Source of the DNA: JALORV01 sp963707445
GTDB taxonomy: Bacteria; Pseudomonadota; Gammaproteobacteria; Burkholderiales; Burkholderiaceae_F
Length of the DNA stretch: 64,000 bases
NCBI GenBank assembly: GCA_963707445.1
Contig: CAVPPW010000002.1
Span: 246,456 to 310,455, forward strand
Direction of reading: 5' to 3'
Part shown: piece after piece, positions 1 to 8,459 of the stretch
Position numbering within the stretch: position 1 is the stretch's first letter
Layout: every line of letters begins with the position of its first letter
Notes under the pieces: generated by a model
What the model was told of the DNA's origin: nothing
Seen by the model: only the letters and a program-made list of their open reading frames with translations
Databases searched by the model: none
Program-made: the position numbers and the translations under genes

Positions 1-296
1 CCCTGTGGATCGACGCCGCTCATCACGTGCTTGATCGTGCTGTCCTTGCCGGCTGCGTCCATCGCCTGGAACACCAGCAGGAGCGAGCGCCGGTCCTGCG
101 CGTACAGCTTGTCCTGCTCTTCCGCAAGCCAGCGGACGCCTTCGGTCAGGCGCTGCTGCGCCTCGGGCTTGCTCTCGTTCTTCAGACCGAGCGTGTCGCC
201 CGGATCGACGTCCTTCAACCGGAACCGGGCCGAGGTGACGCGGAACGGCTCTACGAATTCCGCGATGCGTTTCAGCGCCTTGCGGTTGATGGTCAT
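1..296 (-). CDS. Polyphosphate kinase 2 family protein, N-terminal part (runs off window)
   Basis: Only the first 98 residues are in the window; the gene continues past base 1. It begins MTINRKALKRIAEFVEP and reaches a Walker-A-like segment, FQAMDAAGKDSTIKHV at residues 76-91, which is the diagnostic P-loop of PPK2 enzymes. These transfer phosphate between polyphosphate and nucleotides in the cytoplasm. The ATG at 296 is preceded by a GGAGGA-like ribosome site at about 300-306. The gene lies 19 bases downstream of kup on the same strand, so the two may be cotranscribed. The subclass (AMP, ADP or broad specificity) cannot be decided from the N-terminus alone. Confidence 0.85.
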   Translation of the reverse strand, partial: MTINRKALKRIAEFVEPFRVTSARFRLKDVDPGDTLGLKNESKPEAQQRLTEGVRWLAEEQDKLYAQDRRSLLLVFQAMDAAGKDSTIKHVMSGVDPQ

Positions 297-315
297 CGGC
301 TCCTCCGTCGGTGGC

Positions 316-2204
316 TCAGAGCACGATCTGCGTGCCGATCTCGATCACACGATTCGGCGGGATGCGAAAGAAGTCCGACGCCGGCTGGGCATTGCGCAGC
401 ATCCAGCTGAACAGGCGGTCGCGCCAGCCGGCGACGCCCCGTCGCCGCCCGGTAACCAGGGTCTCGCGCGACAGGAAGAAGGACGTCGCATTGGGATCGA
501 TCTCCATGCCGTAGTGGCGCGACAGTGTCGTCGCAATCTCGGCGATGTCGTAGGAATCCTTGAACCCGAGGAACACCTTGACGTAGTAGCAGCCACCGCC
601 GAGCGCGCGGACCTCGGCCGAGTCCGCGGGATCGACGTGAGGGGCGTCGCGCGGTACGGCACTCAGGAAGATCACGCGCTCGTGCAGCACGCGGTTGTGC
701 TTCAGGTTGTGCAGCAGCGCATGCGGCACCTCGTCGATGCTGCCCGACATGAAGACCGCCGTGCCCTCGACGCGCTGCGGCGGATCGATCGAAAGTGCCT
801 GCAGGAACGGCTCGAGCCGAGTCCGGCGCGATCGCGCTCGTAATTGACCAGGCCGCGGCCGCGCTTCCAGGTGCTGAAGAGAAAGAACAGTATCGCGCCG
901 AAGGCGAGCGGGAACCACCCTCCGTGGACGATCTTCGCGGAGTTGGCCACGAGGAACAGCAGGTCGAGGAGCAACAGCGGCAGCAGGATCAGCGCCAGCT
1001 TCCACGGCTCCCAGTCCCAGCGATTGCGGGCGATCACAGCGACGCCCAGCGTCGTGATCACCATCGTCGAGGCGACCGCGATGCCATAGGCCGCGGCGAG
1101 CGACGACGAACTGCCGAACCCGAGCACCAGCGCGATGACCATCAGCAGCAGCAGCCAGTTAATCGCCGGGACGTAGATCTGCCCCGCGGCCGTCTCGGAC
1201 GTGTAAAGAATGTCCATCCGCGGCAGATAGCCGAGCTTGATCGCCTGGCTGGTGATCGAAAACGCACCGGAGATGACGGCCTGCGAAGCGATGACCGTCG
1301 CTGCGGTCGCAAGGAACACCAGAGGCAGTTGCAGCCATTCGGGCGCCAGCAGGAAGAACGGATTGCGGATCGCGCCCGGCGATTCCAGCACCAGGCTGCC
1401 CTGGCCGAAGTAGTTCAGCACGAGGCAAGGCATGACGAGCCAGAACCAGGCGACCTGGATCGGCCGCCGCCCGAAATGGCCCATGTCCGCATAGAGCGCC
1501 TCGGCGCCCGTCAGCGCGAGAAATACCGAGGCCATGACGGTCAGCGTCGCTGTCGGGTGCACGACGAAGAAGCTGGCGGCATGCAGCGGTGACAGGGCAG
1601 CCAGCACACCCGGATGGCGGGCGATCTGCAGGGCGCCCAGGACTCCGATCGACACGAACCACAGCAGCATGATGGGCCCGAAGACGCTGCCGACGCGGGC
1701 GGTGCCGGTGCGCTGGACGGCGAACAGCGCCACCAGGATCGTCAACGTCAGTGGGATGACCCACGACGTGAACTGCGGCGAGACGACTTCGAGGCCTTCC
1801 ACGGCCGACAGCACCGAAATCGCCGGCGTGATCACGCTGTCGCCGTAGAACATCGCCGCGCCGAAGAGCCCGAGCGCGACCGCCGCGCCGGTGTACCTGC
1901 CCTCGGCCGGCAGCTGCCGCAGCACCAGAGCGAGCAGCGCGAGGATGCCGCCTTCGCCGTCATTACTGGCGCGCAGCACGATCATCACGTACTTGATCGA
2001 GACGACCAGCGTGATCGCCCAGAAGATCATCGACAGCACGCCAAGGACACTCGCCTGGCTGACGCCCGCGCCGCCCTCGCCGCCGATGCTCTCCTTGAAG
2101 GCATACAACGGGCTGGTCCCGATGTCGCCATAGACCACGCCGAGCGCGGACAGGATGAGCGCCGCCGACAGCGCGTGCGGCCTGTCGTTGTGGTCTGAAC
2201 TCAC
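316..2204 (-). CDS. kup: Kup-family potassium uptake permease, one frameshift
   Basis: Inner-membrane K+ uptake protein of the KUP/HAK/KT family. The start MSSDHNDRPHALSAAL leads into the family signature GVVYGDIGTSPLYAFKE at residues 18-34. About twelve hydrophobic segments fill the first 450 residues, followed by a cytosolic C-terminal domain ending IPPNRVIEIGTQIVL. Frame changes once near 815-825: NYERDRAGL is read in one frame, and LEPFLQALSIDPPQRVEG continues in another. With this repaired the protein is about 629 residues, normal for Kup. A single-base sequencing error is the likely cause. Confidence 0.93.
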
Positions 2205-2310
2205 GGGATTTCCGCTGCGGCCGGCGGCGACACAGGTCAGTGGCCTTACGGCAGGCTCGCGCGGTGCTCGGTGCTGCGCAATATGGCCTCGATCACCGTA
2301 TCAGGGAGGT

Positions 2311-2384
2311 TGGAGCGGGTGAAGGGAATCGAACCCTCGTATGCAGCTTGGGAAGCTGCCGTTCTGCCATTGAACTACACCCGC
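2311..2384 (-). tRNA. tRNA-Gly (anticodon CCC)
   Basis: The minus strand folds into a standard 74-nt cloverleaf with acceptor stem GCGGGTG/CACCCGC, encoded 3' CCA, and T arm GAGGG TTCGATT CCCTT. The anticodon stem is GCAGC/GCTGC with loop TTCCCAA, giving anticodon CCC. A TAGAAT sequence at 2400-2395, about 11 bases upstream of the mature 5' end, could be its -10 box. Confidence 0.96.
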
Positions 2385-2405
2385 AGTGCGTAGAATTCTA
2401 GCCTG

Positions 2406-2623
2406 ATGGAAACTGCGACCACATTGCAATTCGCGTCAACGGCGAGGCGCGGCTCGTGCGCGAACACGCCACCGTCGCGGACCTGCTGGCCGGCCTCGAC
2501 CATGCCGGCCGCCGCGTCGCGGTCGAACGCAACGGCGAGATCGTGCCGCGCAGCCGCCATCAAGACACAGTGCTGGCCGCCGACGACCGGATCGAGATCG
2601 TCGTCGCGGTTGGCGGCGGCTGA
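2406..2623 (+). CDS. thiS: Sulfur carrier protein ThiS, one frameshift
   Basis: Small ubiquitin-like carrier that brings sulfur, as a C-terminal thiocarboxylate, to thiazole synthase. The body reads RVNGEARLVREHATVADLL and so on, and ends in the required Gly-Gly tail (VAVGGG then stop). The ATG at 2406 gives METATTLQ, then frame slips at about 2429, where CAATTCGC probably should be CAAATTCGC. With one A restored the protein is METATTLQIRVNGE onward, about 72 residues, normal for ThiS. It sits about 140 bases upstream of thiG on the same strand, the usual order. Confidence 0.9.
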
Positions 2624-2766
2624 GGCGGAAGGCGCATGCCAGGTGCTTCATGTTGAATTCAAATTCGAGGTCAGGGTGCAACCGACGGTGAGCGCATGAG
2701 CCCGTACCTTCCTGCCAGCCGTTTGCCTTGCGCCGGCGCGTACATCGCCCGCCCGGAGAGTGCGCG

Positions 2767-3567
2767 GTGAACGATCCTCTGCGCATCGGCGCGCGCGAGT
2801 TCGGTTCGCGGCTGCTGCTCGGCACCGGCAAGTACCGCGACTTCGATCAGACGCGGGCGGCGGTCGAGGCGAGCGGTGCCGAGATCATCACGGTCGCGAT
2901 CCGCCGCACCAACATCGGCCAGACGCCCGGCGAGCCAAACCTGCTCGATGTCGTGCCGCCGTCGAAGTACACACTGCTGCCGAACAGCGCCGGCTGCTAC
3001 AACGCCGAAGACGCGGTGCGCACGCTGCGCCTGGCGCGCGAACTGCTCGACGGCCATGCGCTGACCAAGCTCGAGGTGCTCGGCGATCCGCAGTCGCTGT
3101 ATCCGAACATGCCGGAGACAATCAAGGCCGCCGAGACGCTGGTGAAGGACGGCTTCGAGGTGATGGTCTACTGCAGCGATGATCCGATCCAGGCGCGCGT
3201 GCTGGAATCGATCGGCTGCGTCGCCGTGATGCCGCTGGCCTCGCTGATCGGCTCGGGCATGGGCATCCTGAATCCGTGGAACATCCAGCTGATCCTCGAG
3301 CGTGCCCGGGTGCCGGTGATCGTCGACGCCGGCGTCGGCACCGCGAGTGACGCCGCGATCGCGATGGAACTCGGCTGCGCCGGCGTGCTGATGAATACCG
3401 CCGTGGCGCAGGCGCAGGATCCCGTCCTGATGGCGAGCGCGATGAAAAAGGCGGTCGAAGCCGGCCGCGAGGCCTATCGCGCCGGGCGCATGCCGAAACG
3501 GCTCTACAGCGGCTCGCCATCGTCGCCGACCGCGGGCGTGATCGCGCCGTCCAAGCCCGGCGCGTGA
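2767..3567 (+). CDS. thiG: Thiazole synthase ThiG
   Basis: TIM-barrel enzyme that builds the thiazole phosphate of thiamine from DXP, dehydroglycine and ThiS thiocarboxylate. The GTG at 2767 gives MNDPLRIGAREFGSRLLLGT and 266 residues, the family length; the open frame extends to an ATG at 2728 but that adds unconserved residues. Recognisable motifs are RRTNIGQTPGEPNLLD, TKLEVLGD (containing the Schiff-base lysine region) and VDAGVGTASDAAIAMELG. The gene is intact. Its stop overlaps the trmB start (GTGA), indicating translational coupling. Confidence 0.97.
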   Translation: MNDPLRIGAREFGSRLLLGTGKYRDFDQTRAAVEASGAEIITVAIRRTNIGQTPGEPNLLDVVPPSKYTLLPNSAGCYNAEDAVRTLRLARELLDGHALTKLEVLGDPQSLYPNMPETIKAAETLVKDGFEVMVYCSDDPIQARVLESIGCVAVMPLASLIGSGMGILNPWNIQLILERARVPVIVDAGVGTASDAAIAMELGCAGVLMNTAVAQAQDPVLMASAMKKAVEAGREAYRAGRMPKRLYSGSPSSPTAGVIAPSKPGA

Positions 3568-4303
3568 GCACTCGTTCCCGGGCGCCTGACGAACCGGTCG
3601 CTGCGGCGGAGCCGGCGGGTCCTCCGCACCGACATATCCGCAGCTTTGCGCTGCGTCGTGGTCATGTGACGCAGGGACAGCGGCGCGCATTCGACGAACT
3701 GCTGCCGCGCTACGGCGTCCCGTTTGCGGCCCAGCCACTCGACTTCGCGCAGATCTTCGGGCGGACCGCACCTACGGTGCTCGAGATCGGCTTCGGCATG
3801 GGCGAGACGACGGCGGCGATCGCCGCAAGCCGTCCCGACATCAACTTCCTCGGCGTCGAAGTGTTCCGCGCGGGCGTCGGCTCACTGCTGAAACGCATCG
3901 ACGCGCGAGCAGCTCACCCATGTTCGCGTGATCCATCATGATGCGGTCGAGGTGCTGCGCGACATGATCGCGCCGGACTCACTGGCCGGCGTGCATCTGT
4001 TCTTCCCGGATCCGTGGCCGAAGAAACGGCATCACAAGCGTCGCCTGATCGCGCAGCCCTTCGTCGGGCCATCTTGCGAGCCGCATCGCACCTGGCGGCT
4101 ATCTGCACTGCGCAACCGACTGGGAGGACTATGCGGCGCAGATGCTGGAGGTACTGGGCAGCGAGCCTCGGCTCGCCAACTTGCACTCCGGCTACGCGCC
4201 AGACAGCAGCAATCCGATCGGGGCGCGCCCGACCACCAAGTTCCACGCCCGCGGCGAACGCCTCGGACACGGCGTCCGCGACCTCGTGTTCGTCCGTCGC
4301 TGA
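3564..4303 (+). CDS. trmB: tRNA (guanine-N7-)-methyltransferase TrmB, two frameshifts
   Basis: SAM-dependent enzyme making m7G46 in tRNA. The GTG at 3564 overlaps the thiG stop. The SAM-binding motif VLEIGFGMGETT lies near residues 73-84, and the later signature VHLFFPDPWPKKRHHKRRL is read from about 3990 in another frame. The C-terminal part (LHSGYAPDSSNPIGARPTTK, ending GVRDLVFVRR) is in a third frame. Shifts fall near 3900 and 4065. After repair the protein is about 246 residues, as expected. thiS-thiG-trmB is a common order in Betaproteobacteria. Confidence 0.92.
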
Positions 4304-4312
4304 GCGCTTTCG

Positions 4313-4741
4313 CTAGCCGCGCGCCGGCGGAGTCGACGGCTCGGCATCGGGCAACTGCGGCCGGTCGCGATCCTTCGCGACCAGGCAGAGAAAACCGAGC
4401 GCGCTGTCTGGCGCGGCATGAAACTGGTGCCAGACGAGCGGATCGACCGTGACCAGGTCGCGCTCGGCGATTTCGTGGACGTCCTCGCCGATGCGCACGC
4501 TGCCGCGGCCACGCAGGATGAGCACCGCATGCGTGTGTTCGTGGCGCTCGAGTGTCGAGTACCCGCCCGGAGCCACCTCGAAGTAGCGCAGTTCGGCAGC
4601 CTGGTCGGGCTGCGAAAACAGCACCTGACGCGTGACGTTTTTGAACGGCGCGCTGCCCTCGGCCTTGTAGCGCAGCAGTTCAACGTCGTCCCAGCGGTAA
4701 TCGCCGGCAGCGTCCGGCGTGAAGCGGCGCACGTTGCTCAT
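4313..4741 (-). CDS. Small cupin-domain protein paired with a RubisCO-like protein
   Basis: A 142-residue single-domain cupin starting MSNVRRFTPDAAGDYRW. The metal-binding cupin motif 1 is visible as ERHEHTHAVLILRGRG (two His and a downstream Glu-type position), followed by motif 2 around PLVWHQFHA. Its ATG overlaps the stop of the upstream RubisCO-like gene (ATGA at 4738-4741), so the two are translationally coupled. In Rhodospirillum rubrum a cupin acts after a RubisCO-like protein to release methanethiol from methylthio-xylulose 5-phosphate. The same role here is an inference from gene pairing, not from a residue-level match. Confidence 0.8.
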   Translation of the reverse strand: MSNVRRFTPDAAGDYRWDDVELLRYKAEGSAPFKNVTRQVLFSQPDQAAELRYFEVAPGGYSTLERHEHTHAVLILRGRGSVRIGEDVHEIAERDLVTVDPLVWHQFHAAPDSALGFLCLVAKDRDRPQLPDAEPSTPPARG

Positions 4742-5852
4742 GTGACCACCTCGCTGTTTGCCGCGGCGACTGCAGCGACGAACTCGCGGCTGCGTTCGGC
4801 AAGCCGCTCGCCGGCCAGCAGCAGGTTGCCGCCGATCAGCAGCATCGAATCGCGGCCGTAGTCGGCGACGATCTCCGGCACGCGCTCGACCGACATCCCA
4901 CCGGCGGGCACCGGCAGCGCGGGGCTGCAGATCCGCCAGCGGTTCGCGCAGGCGCGCAGCGATGGCATCGCAGATCGACCGCGTGTAGGTAAAGCGGCCG
5001 CCGTGATTGGGGAAGATCACCGCATCCGCGCCGAACAGCCGGAACAGCGTTCCCAGCAGCGCCGGTGGCGAAATCTGGTTGCCGGCCAGCGCGGGGTGCG
5101 CCAGGAACGCCAGTCGCCGGGAACTCGCGCCGCAGCGCGTTGAAGTTCGACACACCGGCGATCATCGGCGTGACCAGCACCATGGCGACTCCATGCCCCT
5201 GCGCAAACTCCAGCTGCTCGCGCATCGCCTCGGCGTCCCCGGACAGGGCAGGCGCGTACAGCGTGCGCGTCGTACGGCCGCGATTGACGTGCTCGACCTC
5301 GCGCTGGCAGGCCACGACACGCTGCTCGAACGAAGCGAGCGCGCGTGCCGGCCAGCCGTGGTCGTCCTTGATGACATCGATTCCGGCCTCGGCGAAGACG
5401 CCCGTCATCCGCGCGAGATCGGCCAGCGTCGAGCCGATCGGCTTCAGCGCGGTGCAGGTCAGCGGTCGGCCACGCACTCCGGTCAGGTCGCGAATCCCGT
5501 CGATGCCAAGAAGCGGCCCGCGAAAGCGCTCGGCCAGCGCCACAGGCACCCGCACTGAGACGACTTCCACGTCGCCGTGCAGCGAGCTGTTGCCGAACAG
5601 CATGTTCATCAGCTGGCCGGCATCGCCGCCGATGGTCTCGGCACTCAGCGCGATCTCAGCAAGCGTGCAGCCGTCCGGTTGCGGTTCGAGCCGCGTGACG
5701 CGTGCAACGACTTCGCCACGGACGCGGGCATCGACCACGGCCGCGAGCGGCATCTCGATGCTCTGCTCGAGCGCCAGTACCTGCGCGCGCTGCTCGGCCG
5801 CGGGCCCGCTGGCATGCAGCCGATAGGTCACGCGCACGACGTCATCGTCCAT
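4738..5852 (-). CDS. RubisCO-like protein (type IV), frameshifted
   Basis: RubisCO large-chain fold protein of about 371 residues. ALKPIGST (residues 135-142) matches the KPK-type catalytic loop, and VIKDDHGWPA (160-169) matches the KDDE metal loop with the Glu replaced by His, as in non-carboxylating RubisCO-like proteins. Later parts read FLAHPALAGNQISPPALLG, PNHGGRFTYTR and PAGGMSVERVPEIV. The N-terminal 250 residues are in one frame; shifts lie near 5100 and 4925. It is probably an isomerase of methionine-salvage or MTA-isoprenoid-shunt type; which reaction cannot be told from sequence. The stop overlaps the cupin start. Confidence 0.87.
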
Positions 5853-5931
5853 GGACGAATTCTACGGGCCGGGCCGCCCGGACGCAAGGCGAGCGCGCAG
5901 CCGGGCGCGCGCTGATGCAGGCGGCGGAGCG

Positions 5932-7433
5932 TCAGGCCGCTTCGGCCTCGTCGGCGTAGACCGCTCGTTCGGCCGCCCAGGCGCGCAGCGCCTCGATTCT
6001 TTCCGCCATCACGACGCTGAGCGGACGCGTGCGCTCGAGTTCGGCGAGGATGTCCGCCGAGGCAAGCACCGCGTTGCGCGACCGCACTTCGAACGACGCG
6101 GAGACGATCGCCTGTTCGATCTCGGCGCCGGAGAATCCCTCGGCGAGGCGCACCAGGCCGTCGATGTCGTACTGCGCCGGATCGTGGCCGCGTTTGGCGA
6201 GGTGAATGCGTGCGATCTGCGCGCGCGCATCCGGCACCCGGAAGGTCGACGAAGAAAATCTCGTCGAAGCGGCCCTTGCGTACCAGTTCCGGCGGCAGCT
6301 GCGAGATGTCGTTCGCGGTGGCGACGATGAAAACCGGTTCGCGTACGCTCCGCCATCCAGGTGAGCAGCGTGCCGAGCACCCTGCGTGAAACGCCGCCGT
6401 CGCCCTCGCCGCTGTCGGTCGCGATGCCCTTCTCGATCTCGTCGATCCACAGCACGCAGGGGGACATGGTCTCGGCCGCCGCAAACGCATTGCGCAGGTT
6501 GCGCTCGGTCTCGCCGTAGTACTTGTTATAAAGCGCGCCGAAATCCATGCGCATCAGCGGCACGCCCCACTGTCCGGCGATCGCCCGCGCCGCCAGGCTC
6601 TTGCCGCCGCCCTGAACGCCGAGCAGCACGATGCCCTTGGGCCGATCGATGTCGGCGCCCGCCTCGATGAACGGCGTGCGGCGCAGCGTGATCCAGTGCT
6701 TCAGTCGCTCCAGGCCGCCGACATCGTCGAAGCGCACCTTGCTTTCCTCGTAGGCCAGCGTCGCACTGCCGCCTAGCGCCTCATACTTGGTCGCGAGCAC
6801 GCGCCGCACGTCGTCGGCGTCGATCGCGCCGTCGTCGCGCAGCGCCTGGCGCACCAGCCGGCGGACGTCGTCCTGCTCCATGCCGAGCAGGTGCATGATC
6901 AGCATCTCGAGCGCATGCCGGTCGCCTCTGGGCTTCTCCCCCGACTGCGATTCGTAGCGACGCGCCTCCTCGACGACCAGTGCACGGATGTCGTCGCGGT
7001 TTGGCAGCGTTGGATGGAAATGGGCCGACAGCCGCAGGATCTCGGGCGGCAGCTCGTCGAGGCGCGGACTGACGAACACCAGCGTCCGGGCGCTCCGATA
7101 GTGAGACAGCGCGATCTCACGGATCAGCCGCATCGACACGGGATCCTTGAAGCCCGGATGCGCGTCACACATCACGTAGACGCCGTTTTGCGGCGTCTTG
7201 TCGATGTGCTTGAGCGCGTCGAGCAGGTCGTTGGTCTGGTAGATCGCCTCGTCGCGGCCGTGGCGGCGGATGCCGTGCGTGATGCTCCACGTCATCAGCA
7301 CCTGGTTCTCCAGATTGGCAGCCTGCTGCAGCAACTCGAGGATGCGCGGCTCCTCGTTCGACTCGATCAGGATGACCGGAAAACGCGAGCGCAGCAGCGC
7401 GTACAGCTCCTGGCATTCGTCTTTGCGATTCAT
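5932..7433 (-). CDS. AAA+ ATPase, Ycf46-like, frameshifted
   Basis: Cytoplasmic AAA+ ATPase of about 500 residues. An N-terminal domain (1-220, starting MNRKDECQELYALLRSRFPV) precedes one AAA module. That module has Walker A LGVQGGGKS at 271-279, Walker B VLWIDEIEKG at 327-336, the sensor-1 region FIVATANDISQLPPELVRKG, and a C-terminal helical lid (HDPAQYDIDGLVRLAEGFSG). The order and length match the Ycf46 family of cyanobacteria, plastids and proteobacteria, whose role is poorly known. Two shifts, near 6355 and 6245, split the AAA module into three frames. The C-terminus ends AERAVYADEAEAA. Confidence 0.88.
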
Positions 7434-7467
7434 GGTCTTCGGCTCTCGGCGGCATCCATGGCTGCGC

Positions 7468-8424
7468 TCAGTGGGACCAGTCCACCCAGCCGCCCCAGGC
7501 AGTCAGCAGAATCACTCCGCCGAAGGCGATCCGGTACCAACCGAAGGCAGTGAAGTCATGCGTCGAGATATAACGGATCAACCAGCGGATGCACAGCCAG
7601 GCCGAAGCGAACGCCAGCAGCAGCCCGACCCCAAACACCGGCAGTTCGCTCGCGGCGATGACATCGCGCTGCTTCCATACCGAGTAGACGCCGGCCCCGA
7701 TCAGCGTCGGGATCGCGAGGTAGAAGCTGAACTCGGTCGCGGCCTTGCGTGACAGTCCGAGGATCATGCCGCCGATAATCGTCGCGCCCGACCGGCTGGT
7801 GCCGGGAATCAGCGCCAGGCATTGCACCAGGCCAACCTTGAGTGCATCGAGCGCGCTCATGTCATCGACCGTCTCGACACGGGCATGACGCCGACCTTCC
7901 AGGTCGCGCGCGCCATAGAGTCGCCGGTGCCGCGCCTCGGCCCAGAGAATGATGAGGCCACCGACCACGAATGCGGCCGCCACCGGAACCGGGTGGAACA
8001 GGCGCTCCTTGATCGCCTTGCCGAGCAGTAGCCCGAACACCACGGCCGGCATGAACGCTACGGCGACATTGATGATGAAGCGCCGCGCAGCAGCGTCGTT
8101 CGCAATCCCAGCCACCGCGCCGATCAGTCGCCGGCGGTATTCCCAGATGACGGCGAACATCGCACCCGTCTGGATTGCGATCTCGAAGGTCGCCGCCTTT
8201 TCGCCGCTGAACCCGAGCAGCGAGCTGGCAACGATCAAATGTCCGGTGGAGGAGATCGGCAGGAACTCGGTCAGTCCCTCGACGATGCCGAGTAACGCCG
8301 CCTTGGCGAGCAGGATCAGGTCCAGGTGCGGACTCCGGGGATGAGGTTGGCGGGACGCAGGGCCGACGCGCAGGCCGATTCCCGGGGTACATGTCGCGGG
8401 CCAGTCGCGGCGCGCGGCGCGCAA
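7468..8424 (-). CDS. uppP: Undecaprenyl-diphosphatase UppP (BacA)
   Basis: Polytopic inner-membrane phosphatase recycling undecaprenyl pyrophosphate for cell-wall synthesis. Both active-site signatures are present: GIVEGLTEFLPISSTGHLIV near the N-terminus and LIPGTSRSGATIIGGMILG in the C-terminal half. About eight membrane segments follow the family pattern, ending GGWVDWSH. The open frame starts at an ATG at 8424, but family members normally begin just before LDLILLAKAALLG. The real start is therefore probably near 8325, where only a CTG is visible; an upstream indel may have removed the true start codon. Confidence 0.93.
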   Translation of the reverse strand: MRAARRDWPATCTPGIGLRVGPASRQPHPRSPHLDLILLAKAALLGIVEGLTEFLPISSTGHLIVASSLLGFSGEKAATFEIAIQTGAMFAVIWEYRRRLIGAVAGIANDAAARRFIINVAVAFMPAVVFGLLLGKAIKERLFHPVPVAAAFVVGGLIILWAEARHRRLYGARDLEGRRHARVETVDDMSALDALKVGLVQCLALIPGTSRSGATIIGGMILGLSRKAATEFSFYLAIPTLIGAGVYSVWKQRDVIAASELPVFGVGLLLAFASAWLCIRWLIRYISTHDFTAFGWYRIAFGGVILLTAWGGWVDWSH

Positions 8425-8459
8425 TGTTAGCCTGCGCGAAGGCGACCGCCTTCACTCGC

